DNA of 64,000 nucleotides, taken from assembly GCA_907165135.1 (NCBI GenBank), contig OU015568.1, forward strand, positions 15,387,208 through 15,451,207, read 5' to 3'. The notes under the pieces are model-generated. The model searched no databases and was not told the DNA's origin. It saw nothing but the letters and a program-made list of their open reading frames with translations. The DNA is from Oikopleura dioica (taxonomy: Eukaryota > Chordata > Appendicularia > Copelata > Oikopleuridae). The stretch's first letter is position 1. Each line of letters opens with the position of its first letter. Positions 25,211 through 39,030 of the stretch are shown in pieces. The translations under genes and the position numbers were made by a program.

Positions 25211-25242
25211 TTATTTTCTCGCTTTATTTTTTCTCTTTATGT

Positions 25243-25586
25243 TTAATGCATAGTGTCAACTGAGAACGTCACCAAGAAAGTCAAGTATAATACGAGCCTA
25301 GATTTATTTTAATTATCGCTTTTTCTGACGCTGATGAGATGTCAGCGCTTTTAAAATAACGACAGATAATTGCAATTATAACAACTTACCTTGCAAAATC
25401 GAGCATTCTTGGGTCAGTTGGCTTTTCTCGTTGAATTTGAAAATCAACCGCGTTTTCTGGCAAAGCCGATTTAATTGTTAGCGGACGTTCAATTTCTTGC
25501 CCTCGGATAAGAACGTGTATTAAAGTCGAGTACACGTGAGCTTGATTATTAGAAATACTCTTCGCAACTCGAACAAAGAATTTCAT
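25243..25586 (-). CDS. Small protein of unknown function, 83 residues
   Basis: Exon 1 (25586-25390) starts at an ATG and ends at a GTAAGT donor. Exon 2 (25297-25243) follows a TCTAG acceptor, adds a hydrophobic stretch (LVLYLTFLVTFSV) and stops after DTMH. The frame is kept exactly across the 92-nt intron. The C-terminal hydrophobic segment could be a tail anchor. No family is recognised. The gene lies directly upstream of the secreted-protein gene on the same strand. Confidence 0.5.
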
Positions 25587-28500
25587 CGCATAGCTAACAT
25601 TATCAAAAAATCGAAATCGGTGAACTTTATTGAAAAGAGGATTCGCGAAAAGATTTTTTTGGGAACACCCAACTTTGATATGAAACCAGGACCGGATGCT
25701 TTTGAGGAATTTCCACTGTTCAAGAAATGCATTTTAGAAGCAAAAAATTATTTTTGGAAGCTCTCACTTGAAAAATCGCTGCTGGAATTTCCGCCCAGTA
25801 TTAGCTCTGCTTTCTAAAGATGTATTAAACATTTCTGAAAATTTTACTTTTCGACTTTTAGATTTTCTTAGCCATAGTTCTCAGACATGATTATTTATAA
25901 ATAATGAGTGAATGACTGTTTTTTTCTAAAACATTTCTTGTGAAAAAAAGGTTCCTTTCAAGTGTACTCTGTCATGTTTTACAGTCGGTGCACCTGGCGA
26001 AAACAGTAAACAACGCATTTTTCGGCAATAAGAGCTCAATAACACGTATTTCTCGATTCTTGGAGCATAAGCTTTTGTTTAGAGCACAGGGGCGCGCACT
26101 GCTTTATCCAGTTTTGGGGTCACATCGTTCCATCGTACAAGGGGGGATTATTCTATTCTTCTGTTGGCCTCCTGCTCCGGCGTAAACCATTTTGTAAATT
26201 CGCGCTAGAATTGCGCATTTACGAATATGGATAATGCAATCGCGGTCTTGACCCTTTTTCTGCAGTATTTTAAAAAAATAGAGCAAATTTTCAATCATTC
26301 TCGATGAAGGTTAAAATCTCCGATTTTCGATCTTTCGCTAGGCTCAATTAACCCGGGTGAATTCTTCCTATACTCAGGGGAGTAAGTTTCAGCGGTCAGG
26401 ATATTTCCTGAAGATGCAACTTAGTGGCAAGTTTCAAGGGTCTGATTCTACCACTCAACCTCAACGACCGTAAAACAAACTCACTTCAACTGAGTTCTTG
26501 ACTAGGAGAAAGATGGAATGGTCTCTTTTCGACTCCAATTTTAAAGGTGATCTTCTTTCTTTCTTGCTTCGAGTTTTCACGTTTTCCGCTTGAGGAAGGA
26601 TTCGCGGTTATCTGCTGATTTCGAGAAAGTCGCGACGCAGTGTTTTCATTCCTCCGCTTACTTCCGCCACTTTGACTAGATAGCTCAACCAGCTTCTAGT
26701 CGAGAAATAACATTAAATATTTTTGAAAGGTACTCTCTCAAAAAACGCTTAGAAAATCAAACTACGAAAATCGAAAAAGGTCTTTTTTGATGAAAATATT
26801 TTCCCCTAAAATTTTTACTTCAAATTTGTCTTGTAAAAATGATCATTTTCTAAGCAAAAGTAATTTACATAAAAGGTATGCAAGTTGTTTGACCGATACT
26901 GCGCCCAAAATCCGCTAGGCTTTGAGGGTGGACCCTGTCTCTCTAATCCCCCCATTTTCGGCGCTGAACTGTCAAGTCTACGGCTCGGTAAAAATCGTGG
27001 TTTTCGTTGAACCGTCCGATTCCAATTATGGGCTTTGATCTGTCTGCCCCAGATCACGAGACTTGAGTTGTTCCTCCGCCAAAGTACCTAGTCGCTATAT
27101 CGCGCGAAAAATACGCAACCGCTGACGCCAAATACGCGAAATCGGGAGCTGATAACACCCAACCACTCACTTGATTAAGCCGGATTATGATTTTAGCCCA
27201 GCCGGCCGTTGTTTTCGTGATAAAAGACCCCCTAGTTTAACCATCCTTCGTACTTCCAAGGAGATAAGTTTTGTACTCAGCAAAAGATTTGGGAAGTAGA
27301 CGGCTTAAACTTTGTTTGACTAAAGAAGTGGTCTTAGCAAATTGCTAAGATTATGCTACTCAGATTATCTGAGTAGAAACCTGAGTCAGGGTTCTAACAA
27401 GAAAAAGCTTATTGATTTTGCAAAGTCAAACCCTCGTCTTTCTCATTTCTTAAAATTCAGACAATATGATTGGCAGAGACTTAATCAAATAGCGCCATCA
27501 TTCGGCTGATCAAATTAAAATTTCATAAATAAGAAGCAAAAAAGGTCTGATTTTCAGTGAAAATTCTATTTTGAGATCGAAAAAACCAATAATTTTTCGA
27601 TCCGAAATTGGAACCGAAAATAAAACTTTGTTATTTTTCAAAGTGAAAATTCATCCGCATAGTGTCGGTCCAACATAATGATTATCCTTACAGGAAAGCT
27701 CAGAATATCCACCTTGAAAAAAGAAGAAAGCGATCCTGCTTATCCCGATTGCGAAATCCGCTCCGGCCGGAATTATTGCAATTTTGGCAATTTTAAAGCT
27801 CTAAAAGAAGAGCTTGAATATTTTGGTTTCTTACGGCTGGGGAACAGGATTGAATCATGTGGGGCTTCATTTAATTTTAGTGTTTTGAAAACTTTGGGGC
27901 TAATTAATTGCCCGTTTATTACCAATGCAGATGATACTTTGTAACTTTGAAAATAAAGTTTGTCGAGGGGTGAAATGAGAACATCAAAACTCGTGAGATC
28001 GAAAATAAAAAATATCTTTGAAACAACCCTGTTTGGCACAGTTTACTTCTCTCTCCTTTTTTGATAATAGGCTATTTAATAATATTAATAGGCCATTATG
28101 AGTTGTTATGATCAATATTTGAGCATCGCGAAATTTGTTGATGATAGTATCATCATGATACTGTTTTTTACTAATAATTATTGATGTAACATTTGCATCA
28201 TCCTTTGAGCTTGTTGATCGAATAATTAAACCCAAGTGCCAACAAGAAGATTTTTATTTCGTAGAAATCGATGTAAATGAATATTCGATAATATCTTGCA
28301 TTCAAAACAATATAAAATTAATCATTCTTTGCTAAGTGAGACTTTTTTCTTTGAAAAAAAATATGGATGAATGCCATAAAATGAACAGAAAAAGGGCTAT
28401 TCAATAAATTAAATTAGGGTGTACCCATGTTAAATTTTGGCTAAAAGAGTGAAGATGCTTCAAATTCATCCAGTAAATCTATTGTCTTGAATTAGATTGA

Positions 28501-31500
28501 AAGAAAACAGTAAGAAGTCTGTTATAGCGCCTGTTAAAAGTTTCAAGTGGCCGGAAACCATGATTTGACTTGTCTAAGGATTAAATAGAAGTGCTTCTTT
28601 TAAAATTTCGCTAAGGCGAGCACTTAACACGTCAGCTTCCATTCTTTTTCAACCCTTTTCCGCAACGTGCTGATTTTCTTCTCTCAGCTTTTTTGAAGTG
28701 AGATTGAAGGAAGCCCGAGATTTATCTCTAAGCCAGTGCTAGAGATAGCGCCGACTTGTTTCAAATGTTTTTCGCTGATGAAAAACAGGTGCACTCGAAG
28801 TCACCGAAAAATCACACTTTAGCGGGGAGACAAGCCGGATTTGAAGCTCTTGGCGCGACCCAACAAACATGAAATGCGCCGAGCCCGCTTCGTTTATTTT
28901 TGCGCGAGAGGCAGCTCGAGATTTGATCAATGTCGTGCTACAAAAACTAATCTAATGACTCTTTTAATGAGTTGATTAGACGGACAATCCGTTCTCAAGA
29001 TAATCAAAAGTGCATGCGAAGCGATTTGAAAAAGAGCTATTTTTGGGTATTCAAGCCACAGATATCAGCTAAAAAGATATCAGGAAAAAATTGGAGGCTT
29101 AGGAGAAAATCTTCTGCATTACCAAAGTTTCTCATCGTGGGGCGATAAGAAAACCGGAGAAGGGGAGATACTGACGCCATTTGACGTCGCCAGATTTCGA
29201 CCCCATAACGCGATTAATTTGGAAACAAACCCTTGGCTTTAGAGTTTGATAAACTCCTTCCTGCGCTCTGTTTATCGCTCTCAACGAGGAGTCCTCGTTT
29301 TTCTCATTTAATTTTGAGATTTTTAATTGCTAAAACTTTAATAAATATTTCAGCAATTATCTTTGCTAAGAGATACGCTCATTTATATCATTTTTTCATT
29401 GTATTTTGCGTAAATTTTTAGTCATCAAAAGAGCCCCTGTTTATAAGCAAAAGTTTACCTTAGACACAAGGGTGGGCTTCCTACAGATTGTATTTGTTGC
29501 GGCACTAAAGCCTCTCGTATATTTAACTAATGCTAGGGAGTTAAAAACGCAAGCTCTAATGTTTAGGGACCAAGTGAAAGGAACGTGTTCATTCTCGAGT
29601 TATCCTTGATTCAAAAGAAAGGGTCTTTTCATTTTTATTCTGGAGTTTTATTGATTTTAGCGAAACATTTTTACAACAGCTCATCTGATTTGTTTTCTTC
29701 GAGATCAAAACCGTGCTGGCCGCCGACAGCGCGGAACCGAATTCACCGCAAAGCTCAGAACTTCCGGCAAAGCGCCTTGAGAAACGTAAGCTCATTAAAA
29801 TCAATTGAACGTTGCCTCCAAAATATTGTCACAAAAAGTTAATAAAAGGACATTATCATTTTCTTTGTTTTCAAAAATTTCTTTTTTCTTTTCGTGAAGA
29901 GCAAAATTATAATTTGGTTTAGCTTCGTTGGCAGAAGTGCCACCTGTTCTGGTGTTGTATATGCGGCGGGCAGTGGTCGCTGCGAATAAAATTTCGCAAG
30001 TAAGAGCTTATTGAACATTTTTTGACGGGTAGATTAGCATTTCAAAGCCGTTCAGCTGAGCTAAGAACGCGAGAGTTACCGAACTAGCGCGCGGCACTTG
30101 TGTAGAAGGTCCGCCGCCGCGCCGATGCGGTTCAAAATTTGCATGCGGCCCAGTTCACAACTTCACTCACTGTAATCGTTTAGTCACTCGTGTTATCCCC
30201 AAACGATAACTATTTCTCTCGCGTTAACGTTGTTTAACCAGCCCCGATTTTCGGGAACAAGACTCATCCTCGACACGCTTTTGTTTTAACTCAAAACTAC
30301 AGGAATATGCTCAGATGTGCTCGTAACACGTGCTTTTTATCGAAATTAAATTCAGGGCGAGAATTTGATGATAAGGATTTTGCATCACATAGGCTCTTTG
30401 TACTACCATATTAATAAGGCTTAACCCTTTTTTTTGTCTTAAGGAGGGGGTCGACGAGAATCGGGATTTCTGTGACCAAAAATGTGGGAAAACCTGATCA
30501 GATAGGCAAAATCTGAATTTATTTGCAAATAGAAAAGGGTTGAAAAAATTAACCGGCGAGAAGAAGAAAAAATTTTGGCCAGAAAAAATCGGTCAAAAAT
30601 GCCGTCAAAGTAGGGGCATTTTCGCGAAAATGCACCAAAAATAGTCATTTATTTTACATTTTTCTTAATTTCACCCGCTAAATCTTATTTTTATCGAATG
30701 ATTTTAGGCTCAACAGATTCGTGAGGATCTGTAGATTCCAAAAATATATGATTCATGCACAGACCATGTGTATACTCGAAATTACGATCACCCCTGAAAA
30801 ATTCTCGTCGACCCCCCTTAATCTGAGAGGAAAAAATGAGATTCAATTTTTGAAAATAACGGTTATTATTTCCGCTGCTCCCAATGGCTTAATCTTTCCT
30901 GGAGGCTTTCGGTTAAACTGGGTTTAACGAGCTCGTTATTTGTTTTCTAAAATTTGGCGTCCATCAAGGAGCGATTAATTGATGCAACGGGCGGAGCCAA
31001 AAAACCGGTGAGCCCAAAATCAAGGGGGCAAGGTCATCTGTTATAATAAACAGCATGCGGTCAATTAAGCGGGTGGAGGAGCCGCAGCAGCGTCGCGATT
31101 TTTCTGAAGCAGCTACTAAGCGTGACTTCAAGTCACTGACTTGTCAATTTTGCGACTGGGAGACGACCCAACCCTTCTGCTAAAAGCGACCAGTTACAAG
31201 ATCCTCTAGCTTGACTTTTTAAGCCTCTTTTCTAAAATTATACAATTCGAAATTGCCTGATTATGCGTAACAGCGATTAGCCAATTAGCCCGATTTCTTT
31301 GTTGAATCTTTTTCAGCTTCGTAAAACTTTAAGCCGCTAGATACTCGGCTGGATAACCTCTTTCGGGGTGAACTTTTCTTCGTCGAAGATTGTATTTTTA
31401 TCTGCACCTGGATGAGCCCAGAATGTGAGCATAGCGTAATGAGGCGATAACGGAAGGATTTTAGTCGTTTTTCACTGTTATATCCGATTTAGCTAAGAAA

Positions 31501-32317
31501 CTTGTTCACCTATGAAAACTCAATAAAGCAGCTTAGTCGGGGCCCTGGTAACTACCCAAATTCAGACTCAGGTGGACGGATGGCCGAACAAAAACTGGAT
31601 TTTTTCGATGACTTACCCCCTTATTTCTTGTTTTCGTGTAAAAAAGCTGCTCTAAAAAGCGCCCTAGAAAAAGATAAGAGTTTGTTCTTTTCACATTCCT
31701 TGCTCAATTACTTCTTTGTTGAAAGTAATAGTAATTGGAGGTGTGAGTTCTGTTATCAACAAAACGTTACTTTCTTATCAGCCTCGCTACTTTAGTGAAA
31801 ATTTGCAAGGAAAAGCGAAAAAACCTTCTAAACCTCGTGATCGCTTCTCAAACCGTCGCGAAGTAACGCAACTACCACTGATAAGAAAATTTTAAGGAAA
31901 CCGAAAGCAATCGAAGACGACTCCGCGGCTGCTCAGAAGAGTCTTTCTCGATTAGGTACAGCTGCACACGTGAGAAAGTGAAAAAATGGGTCGAAATTTC
32001 AGCTTATTTTAAGGACGAATCAATCATAAGAAGAATCTTGAGCTCTTTGCGTTTTTCTTGCGCAAATAAGCGCGAAAAATAAGCGGTGAAGTTACGATTC
32101 ATTAGTCATGGCCTCACGTGAGCAGTCTTTTATGTCAATTTTACGATCTTCCGCGATCAAAAAAAAAGTGAAAATCAACGCCAATTGAGAAAATACAATG
32201 AAGAATGAAGAGTTGAAGTTTGAAATTCATCTCTGAAGGTAATTTTAAAGTTTTATTGAAGACTTATTTCTTATACTTCTTTTAGATTATAAAATGCACC
32301 GTTAATAACAGCCCTCT
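25587..32317. other. Long region without a supported gene
   Basis: Open frames here are short and lack domain signatures. One arm of the TGAGTCA hairpin family lies at 27371-27395. Small palindromes occur around 28130-28180. The 88-codon plus frame at 27678-27944 is the most protein-like, but has no match I can name and no partner exon I can find. Confidence 0.45.
27371..27395 (+). repeat. Arm of TGAGTCA hairpin family (copy d)
   Basis: GAGTAGAAACCTGAGTCAGG matches the left arms of the full copies. No complementary right arm was found nearby, so it appears truncated. Confidence 0.6.
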
Positions 32318-32664
32318 TACGTGATGAGAAATTTCGTCAACGTCGAGATATTCCAAACCAGTGGCGAGGCGAAACAGGATTGCCTTGGCTGGATCACAAC
32401 CATGGAAAAGTGCGACTGCGATCTTCGAAGCCGACTGAAGAAAGAAGATCTCAACTTGGAAGAAAGAAAGAAAATAGCGATTGGAATACATGAGGACGAA
32501 GATTATTTGAAGAGCGTTGGAATCAAACACATGGACATAAAACCGGAAAATATTTTTTTGAAGTCAAATGGATCGACTTTGGAACTTTTGGATGATGATG
32601 GACTCAAGAAGAAAGAGATAACGACAAATGGGCTACACTCCTCAATATATTCAGCACACGATTA
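32318..32664 (+). pseudogene. Pseudokinase-family fragment
   Basis: The frame matches the middle of exon 1 of gene A: CLGWITTMEKCDCDLRSRL is nearly identical, followed by a degenerate catalytic loop HMDIKPENIF. Just after it, the DFG segment (WIDFGT) is readable only in a different frame, and QMGYT appears later in that other frame, so there is at least one frameshift. The glycine-rich N-terminal part and all C-terminal modules are absent. It lies on the opposite strand to genes A and B. Confidence 0.85.
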
Positions 32665-35600
32665 AGTCCTTCTCCGCTCTCAATTCATTATTGTTTTAAC
32701 TCAAAATAAATTTTAATATTGAAAATAAATGTGTTTTTAAAATTCAAAAAACTGTTTCTAAAAATTTTGATGCACCCTAAATCTTTCTTCATGTCCTTTT
32801 AATCCGTCTAGATGTCTTTAGATGTCGCCGAAAGTGCATTTTAACATTTCGAGAGCATCACCTGGACGTGAAGAGATATAGTAATTGTAGTGGAGGCTCC
32901 TTAATTCATGTTTTTCGAGCGCAAAGGATTAGCCGAAAATCACGGAGCAGTTTTTCCAATTTCCCGAAAAATCACAAACCGCGAAACTGCTCTTTTCTGT
33001 TCACGTTTTGGGTCCCTTCACGTTCAGCGGTTCTGCCAAAATTGCATTATTTCTTTGCGCAATACTTGCAGACGGCATTCATGCATAATTATTCTGTTCC
33101 TTGAAATACTCGGGCTGGAATTTTTGTCTCGCAATTTTTGAATGAGTTTTTTTTTTGAGAAATTTTTTCCGGTTTCGAGAAAAATCAGAAACAGAGGTCC
33201 AAGTCTTTAATTTGTATCAAGCTAATCTAGCTAAGCTGAAAAGAAAAAAAAGCTTAGCTCGCCGATTTTCTTGACAAAAAAGCTATGCTGAAGGATCTTT
33301 TCCCTATGTCTAAAAGATGCTTCAGCCTGGCTAAGATGGTCGACATTTGGACTAAGCTAAGCTGAAATGAAAATAAAAGGGGGTGAGCTAAGCTAGCTTT
33401 GCTGAGGTGGAAATTAAGCTTGGGTAACCGATATTCCAAAACTTAGCTAAGCTAAGCTGACCTGAATTTATTGGAAAATAATTAAGCTAAGCAAAGCTAA
33501 GCTAAGCCTCCTACAGTAGAAGTTCTACTCCTAGACATCTAAGCCTAGTTGTCGTAGCTTGCTAAGCCTATGATTCCTAAGCCTAAAAATCACAGCTCTG
33601 TAGAGAATGATATCTTGTCTGGAATCAAGACTTACTGGTACATACGTCTCGTTGTAAAACTGTTCTGAGAAGCAAAAGTGGCATTTTATGTTTCTGATTA
33701 AATATTATGGGCTTAACAACATTTGTGATACGATTTAACAATGTTGTGATCATGTCAGATCGCGAGCTGGGGTGCGCGAAATCCCTGGCACGCGGTTTTA
33801 GAATGCTCAATTCACTTCAGAAGCAAGAGACATTTATACCTTTTCTTTCTTGAAACTTGTTTTCGTAACAGGTAAAATTAAGCAAAAGGGGTAAACTGGC
33901 TAGGCGCGTGGGAAGGGGCTGCGCTAGAAATTTCTTTGTAAAGAGAGACGTTTGTTTGTCGGATTATATCAGCATACTTTTTCATGCCGCTCGAAGAGAG
34001 TCCAAAATAAATGACGCGCTAAAAATGTCTGTATGTACTCTGGAATGTCGATTCCATGCATTGCAGACGCGACGAAACCACTAAAAGGCCGCGACGATGC
34101 TAAATTTCTACTTTAGGATCACGCGATAAGACATCTGTGACCCTCCAGTGGCCACTAAAAACTACATTGACAAGTTGAAGCTGTTACGGATTCGATAGCT
34201 GTGAGAAGTACAGTTTTCACTTTCGAATATTCAATTTTTTTTTTGAAAAAAAACGACTTTATTAACAATATCAAGCATTCTGATTGGCTCAGATAGGAAG
34301 CCTATAGCTTGACCAATCAGAGGCTTGATTGAAAAAGTCGTTATCCGATGAGACAGTTGTAGCGATTTTATTCATTGGGAGACCCTTAAAATCGAAATTT
34401 AAAGAAGGCCTTCTTACAGTAGTAAAAAAGTAATGCTCTAATCCGTCAAGTAATGAAGGTTTTAGATGGGCCCTTATTGTTTAAAAAGTTGCGCGTCTCG
34501 TTCGTTTTGTAGAAAGAGTCCCTTATAATGATGGTCATCATTTGGTGCGGCGTCGAATAATCACCAGGTGGCGTCAGCTGCATCCTCGAGGGTTTCGTTT
34601 TCGCGATTACCACCGCTGATGATACCTTCTCTTTTGTAGAGCAGAGCATACTTGCGCATTATTACGCATTCTCTAGCTTTTTTTGAAATGCTGACTTTGG
34701 ATAAAGCAAAACGTTAAACGTTTTTGAAACTACTGTGACTCGGTTGTTACAGTTCTTTCCGAATTCTTGAGCAAGAATAGCCAGATTTGCATATTCCCTT
34801 AGTTGGACAGGGCGATTGGAAGTCATCATCAAAAAATCATCGCACGAGTCAGAAAAAAACGCGATTATCGAATCTTAAAAGAGCTCCTCATTAACCATTC
34901 TAATTCATCTTCCCTTCCACTTTTTCCCAAAGCATTTTCTCATTTTGGAACTTCCAAATTCGTGAGTTATTTTGGACCAAATACTTGGCTAAAAGATTCA
35001 AAATAATTTCATTCAGTCAGTCAAATTTACGGATGAAGGCGATTTCCTCTGAAAAATTGACCGTTTTTTCAATCAATAAGGGTGTTACTGCAGTAACTCT
35101 TAAATAAAACCCATATATAAATGACCACAAAAATCCCGATTATTTGACAAACTAATGGATTTTCTCCAATAAAGAATGTAAAAAGATTCTAAATTGGATC
35201 GTCGCTTGCAACAATCCCTTGAGAAAATCGACATGATTAGGTTATTCAACGTGCATGTCCTATCTGCCCGTTGCGACATGGCAACACATGGAATGGATGA
35301 CGGCAATCAAAAGTTATGATCTGGAATTTGGCCCTATCAAGCGCGCAAACATGCTAGAGCCATGCTTGAGTCCTCTCCGCTTTCTCCGAAACTTTTCTTG
35401 CAACATTCACCCATTTTCCTTGAAACTGCTAAAAGGACTCGTCGAAATATAAACTTGATTTTATGTTTTGGTTGTTATACCTCTTCGTGATTGTTCCAAG
35501 GAGAAAAGAACCAGTTTAGAAACGCGTTGTTTATAAATATCAACCGCATCTTTCTTTTGCGACTCCTGCCCAGCTTCTTTCGTTTTTCAAATGTTAATTT

Positions 35601-37159
35601 CAGGCTTCTATTTACCTGACCTGCATTCGAGAACAACACTTGGACTTTGAGTATCTTTGAAGAAGCTTTTCGCATTCAACGGAATTCGCGAGGTGTTACA
35701 GCACATTTCTAGCTTCGGTTCAAACAAAGAAGGTCTTATCCCCACGTTTTAAAAGTCGCAATCGCTGCTGATATGCAACAGCGAAAGTTTTTTCCGCTGA
35801 AAATGGAAATATAGGCTTTTTGGAAAAAGCGACGATTTTTTATCATCAAAGGCCCATCATGTTTAATTTTACCCGAAAATAGCGCCACGTGAATGAGTTG
35901 CATAAACGAAGACTTTTAGAAATGGACGATTTTTAACGCCGTAAAACTCCATTTCACGTTTGTTTGAAAAAAGATCAACCCAAGAAGTGCAAATATATCA
36001 ACAATTGAAGCTCAAAGAAGGCTCTAAATTCCCCGAATTTCAAAGCTTGCCGATTTTGTTTGGCAATTTCAAAACAAGGGTCGCACTCTCACTTTATTTA
36101 TTTCCGAAGGATCAACGGGATGGCATTTTTAAGCAAAGTTTATTTTCAAAAATGTGTCTCTGAAAATCAGATTCTGATTTTTTATTCTTCTGAAAAAAAA
36201 CTAAGTAAAAATACAGTTTTTCCCATTCTTTGCCACTTCCGATGCTGCTGGTCTAGAACAACCGCATTGTATTTGCTGCAATCTTTACTCTTGCGCCTTG
36301 ATCGGATGTTGCCCTTACCACAGGTCCTTGACAAGGATGATCGAAGCGATATCGTTCTCCGATCTGAAAAGTTTCCAACCGCTCCGAATTTTTCACCGAA
36401 GATGACTAACAATCCTCAAGTATGCCTTATCCCGATAAGATAAAAGCCAAAGAAAAGTTGGACAACGGAAAATTCAAGATATCAAAAATGAAATCGAGAA
36501 TGAAGACGAAAGCTAATAATTTATTATTAAAAATTTGAAATTGGTAGCGGCGTATTGTAAAAATTTAAGTGCATCCGGTTGTTTCGGGGCAGACGTGATT
36601 GCATTCACGGAGGAAGCTTAATATTTGTTCACTTTGGGGATCGCCTCATTTTCTAAAAATTTGTCAAAGTGCTGACACCTTCAAATAAATCGGACCTTTC
36701 CTTTCCGAGAAAAACGGCCGGAAAAAAATCATTTTTTTCTTAAATATAACTGCCACGTAATTGAAAGGTTGAAAAATATCTCCATCATCCTTTTTCCTTG
36801 CCGCTTACGCAACAAGAATCAAATTTGGATTTTCGTCGGAGCTGGAAAAACAACCGGACGTTACACCGCAGACAACCGCCCAGACCAAACGAATTTTGAC
36901 GCGAATCACACGTGGAATTTTCGACTCTTTGCTTTTGCTCGTAATGGCTGAGATAATAACCAAGATTGGGGCGGACTAAAATCCGGTCAAATTAAATGTG
37001 AAATTTTGAGTTTTCGGAAAGATTCTTGATGACGACCTTAAATTCGTCTTCAATTTTCGCTTTATCAAGCCACGTTTTTTTATATCTTCAAAATTCCTTT
37101 CCGAAATTGACTTCAGGGATCTGTGATTTATTCAATGAAAATCTTAAGAACTATCCTTT
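32665..37159. other. Region without a supported gene
   Basis: The region holds AGCT-rich low-complexity sequence (about 33200-33510, repeated AGCTAAGCT) and a hairpin at 34254-34340. Open frames are short. One minus frame near 36182-36412 is moderately protein-like, but no exon chain supports it. Confidence 0.45.
34254..34340. repeat. Hairpin with paired CTGATTGG/CCAATCAG arms
   Basis: The left arm, starting CGACTTT and ending TCTGATTGG, pairs with the right arm CCAATCAGA...AAAGTCG. This is probably a small inverted-repeat element. Confidence 0.55.
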
Positions 37160-37424
37160 CTAGTTTATTCTGTAATAAACTATAAATATCAACATCAGTA
37201 TCAGCAAAGTGAGCGGGCAAACATAAGACGCATAAGATCGATAATCCGGTGGAGTAGGAAAATTTATGCCGCAGAGAAATTCTCCTTTTTCATTTGGATT
37301 CTGAAATGATCGAATCGTCTCCATCAGAATTGGAAAATCAAGCGATTCAGAGGTCATTTTGTGCTGGACGTTTCGGCCCATTCGGGAAATACTTTCGTGG
37401 TCTTTCAAAGGGGTCTTTTCAGAA
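37160..37424 (-). CDS. Possible terminal exon of a membrane protein
   Basis: An open frame follows a plausible acceptor (CTGAAAAG) near 37425, encodes a polar segment with FLCGINFPTPPDY, and ends in a clear transmembrane helix (CPLTLLILMLIFIVYY) just before the stop. No in-frame ATG lies at its start, so upstream exons would be needed; I could not find them. The composition is more protein-like than the surrounding frames. Family unknown. Confidence 0.35.
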
Positions 37425-38934
37425 TCAGCAAAATAAAATCTTCAAGTCAAAATTTTAAACCCTCTTCCCTGTAAATAAGCATAAAGGCGGATCGTTCAGG
37501 TACTGAAATATATTATTATTTTCCCTAAAAAATCCGAATCAGATGGCAAAAATATTTATGAAAAAACGTTGAATCTTGAACAACGTCTTTTTCAGCGAAT
37601 AACTGATCTTGTGTTTATCAACAAAAGCGTCTGTTTTCGTGAGGATTAATGACAAAATTTCGCTCAATGATTTTTACTGTTACAGTACCTGATCAAGAAA
37701 ATATGAGCAGCAAGCGGGCCTTTTGAGCAGTAGAAGACATTCTTCTACTTTTTTCTTTAAAATCTGCACCAAATGAAAACACTAGAAGAAAAACAAGAAA
37801 AGGGTTTTAAAGCTGACGCGAATAAATACAGGCGACGGAGAGAATTAAGCCAACGGAAAGCGACAGTTAAATTTGCGGAGCTTCCAACGGTTCCTCCGTC
37901 GGGGATTTGACCAAATCTCCGCTTGTGATTAATAAAAGCAACTTCGGCGAAGCGCGGTTTACTCCACGAAATCACCGAACAAAATAGGAAAATGCACGAA
38001 GAAAAGCTTTCTTTTCTTTGGTTCTTTTTCGAATGTCAAAAATCGAGCCAAAGAAAAAAATTTAAAAGTTGAATTTTGAAGAGCTTTCTCGTCAAAATCG
38101 AAGCAAAACCGATTTCATGGGTTCTACCCCCTTAAAATAAGAGACCCTTATTTTAATCAAGAGTTTCGAAAGCATTTACGACTAAGAATTAATATCACCA
38201 GCTGCTCGGAAATTCCTCCGTTTTCGATATTTTCCCGCAATTTTGTTAGTCCATACTTACGTTGATACAGAGATCATCCCTGCAACTGGCATGGGAAACG
38301 ATAATGGTCTGAATAGGACTCGGTGTCGTGCTACTAAACACAAGCGAGGATTTTCTCACGTGAGCGGTCATTCAGCTTCTTTTCTCCTTCTCCCTTGCTT
38401 ATTTTTCGCCTCCTGCCGGTTTCTTTCTAAAAGAAAAAGAAAGGAGCTGATGGTGTTTTGAACACAGCAACATGTGTTGTAATTACGTTTGTTGCTTATT
38501 CGGGGCGAATTTTGTTTTTGTCCAAATCAATTTAAATTAGCTCGTTCCATTTTTTATCACATTATCAAAAGCGCTCTATTAAAGCAAAAAACGAAAAGGA
38601 CTATATTTTTCTCTGAAATAAGGATTTGCATAAGCAGGCATTTTTTATCTATTGCGGGTTTTTACTTTTAGACTCAGATACTACTGTAAAGAATCAACAA
38701 TAAGGAGTCTTTAGGTCTGTCAATATCGACAAAACATAATATATGACCATCCATAAAAAGTCTTCATATAAAAAATTCATTAAAAACCTAAAAAACATTA
38801 AAAATATCAACGAATCCTGGACAGAGAAATTTATCTTTTCCTTCAAAAAATTTTAAGTTTTAAATCACTAATTTTGTTAATATTGCGCTTTAAAAAAAAA
38901 TAAAAAAAAAACATTATTTTTTTGCTTTCAAGAA

Positions 38935-39030
38935 CCCTTACCCTAACCCTTACCTAAATCCGAACTCTAACCCTCACCCTTACTTTTAGCAATCTTATGA
39001 CCTTGAGTTTATGCTAACCCTAGCCCTAAT
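38935..39030 (+). repeat. Degenerate interstitial telomere-like repeats
   Basis: Repeated AACCCT, CTAACC and CCCTTAC words resemble decayed CCCTAA units over about 95 bp. Confidence 0.65.

Noticed and set aside
33200-33510. AGCTAAGCT-rich stretch as a satellite array
   Set aside because: The words are irregularly spaced without a fixed period, so it is low-complexity sequence; a similar patch lies at about 57220-57370.
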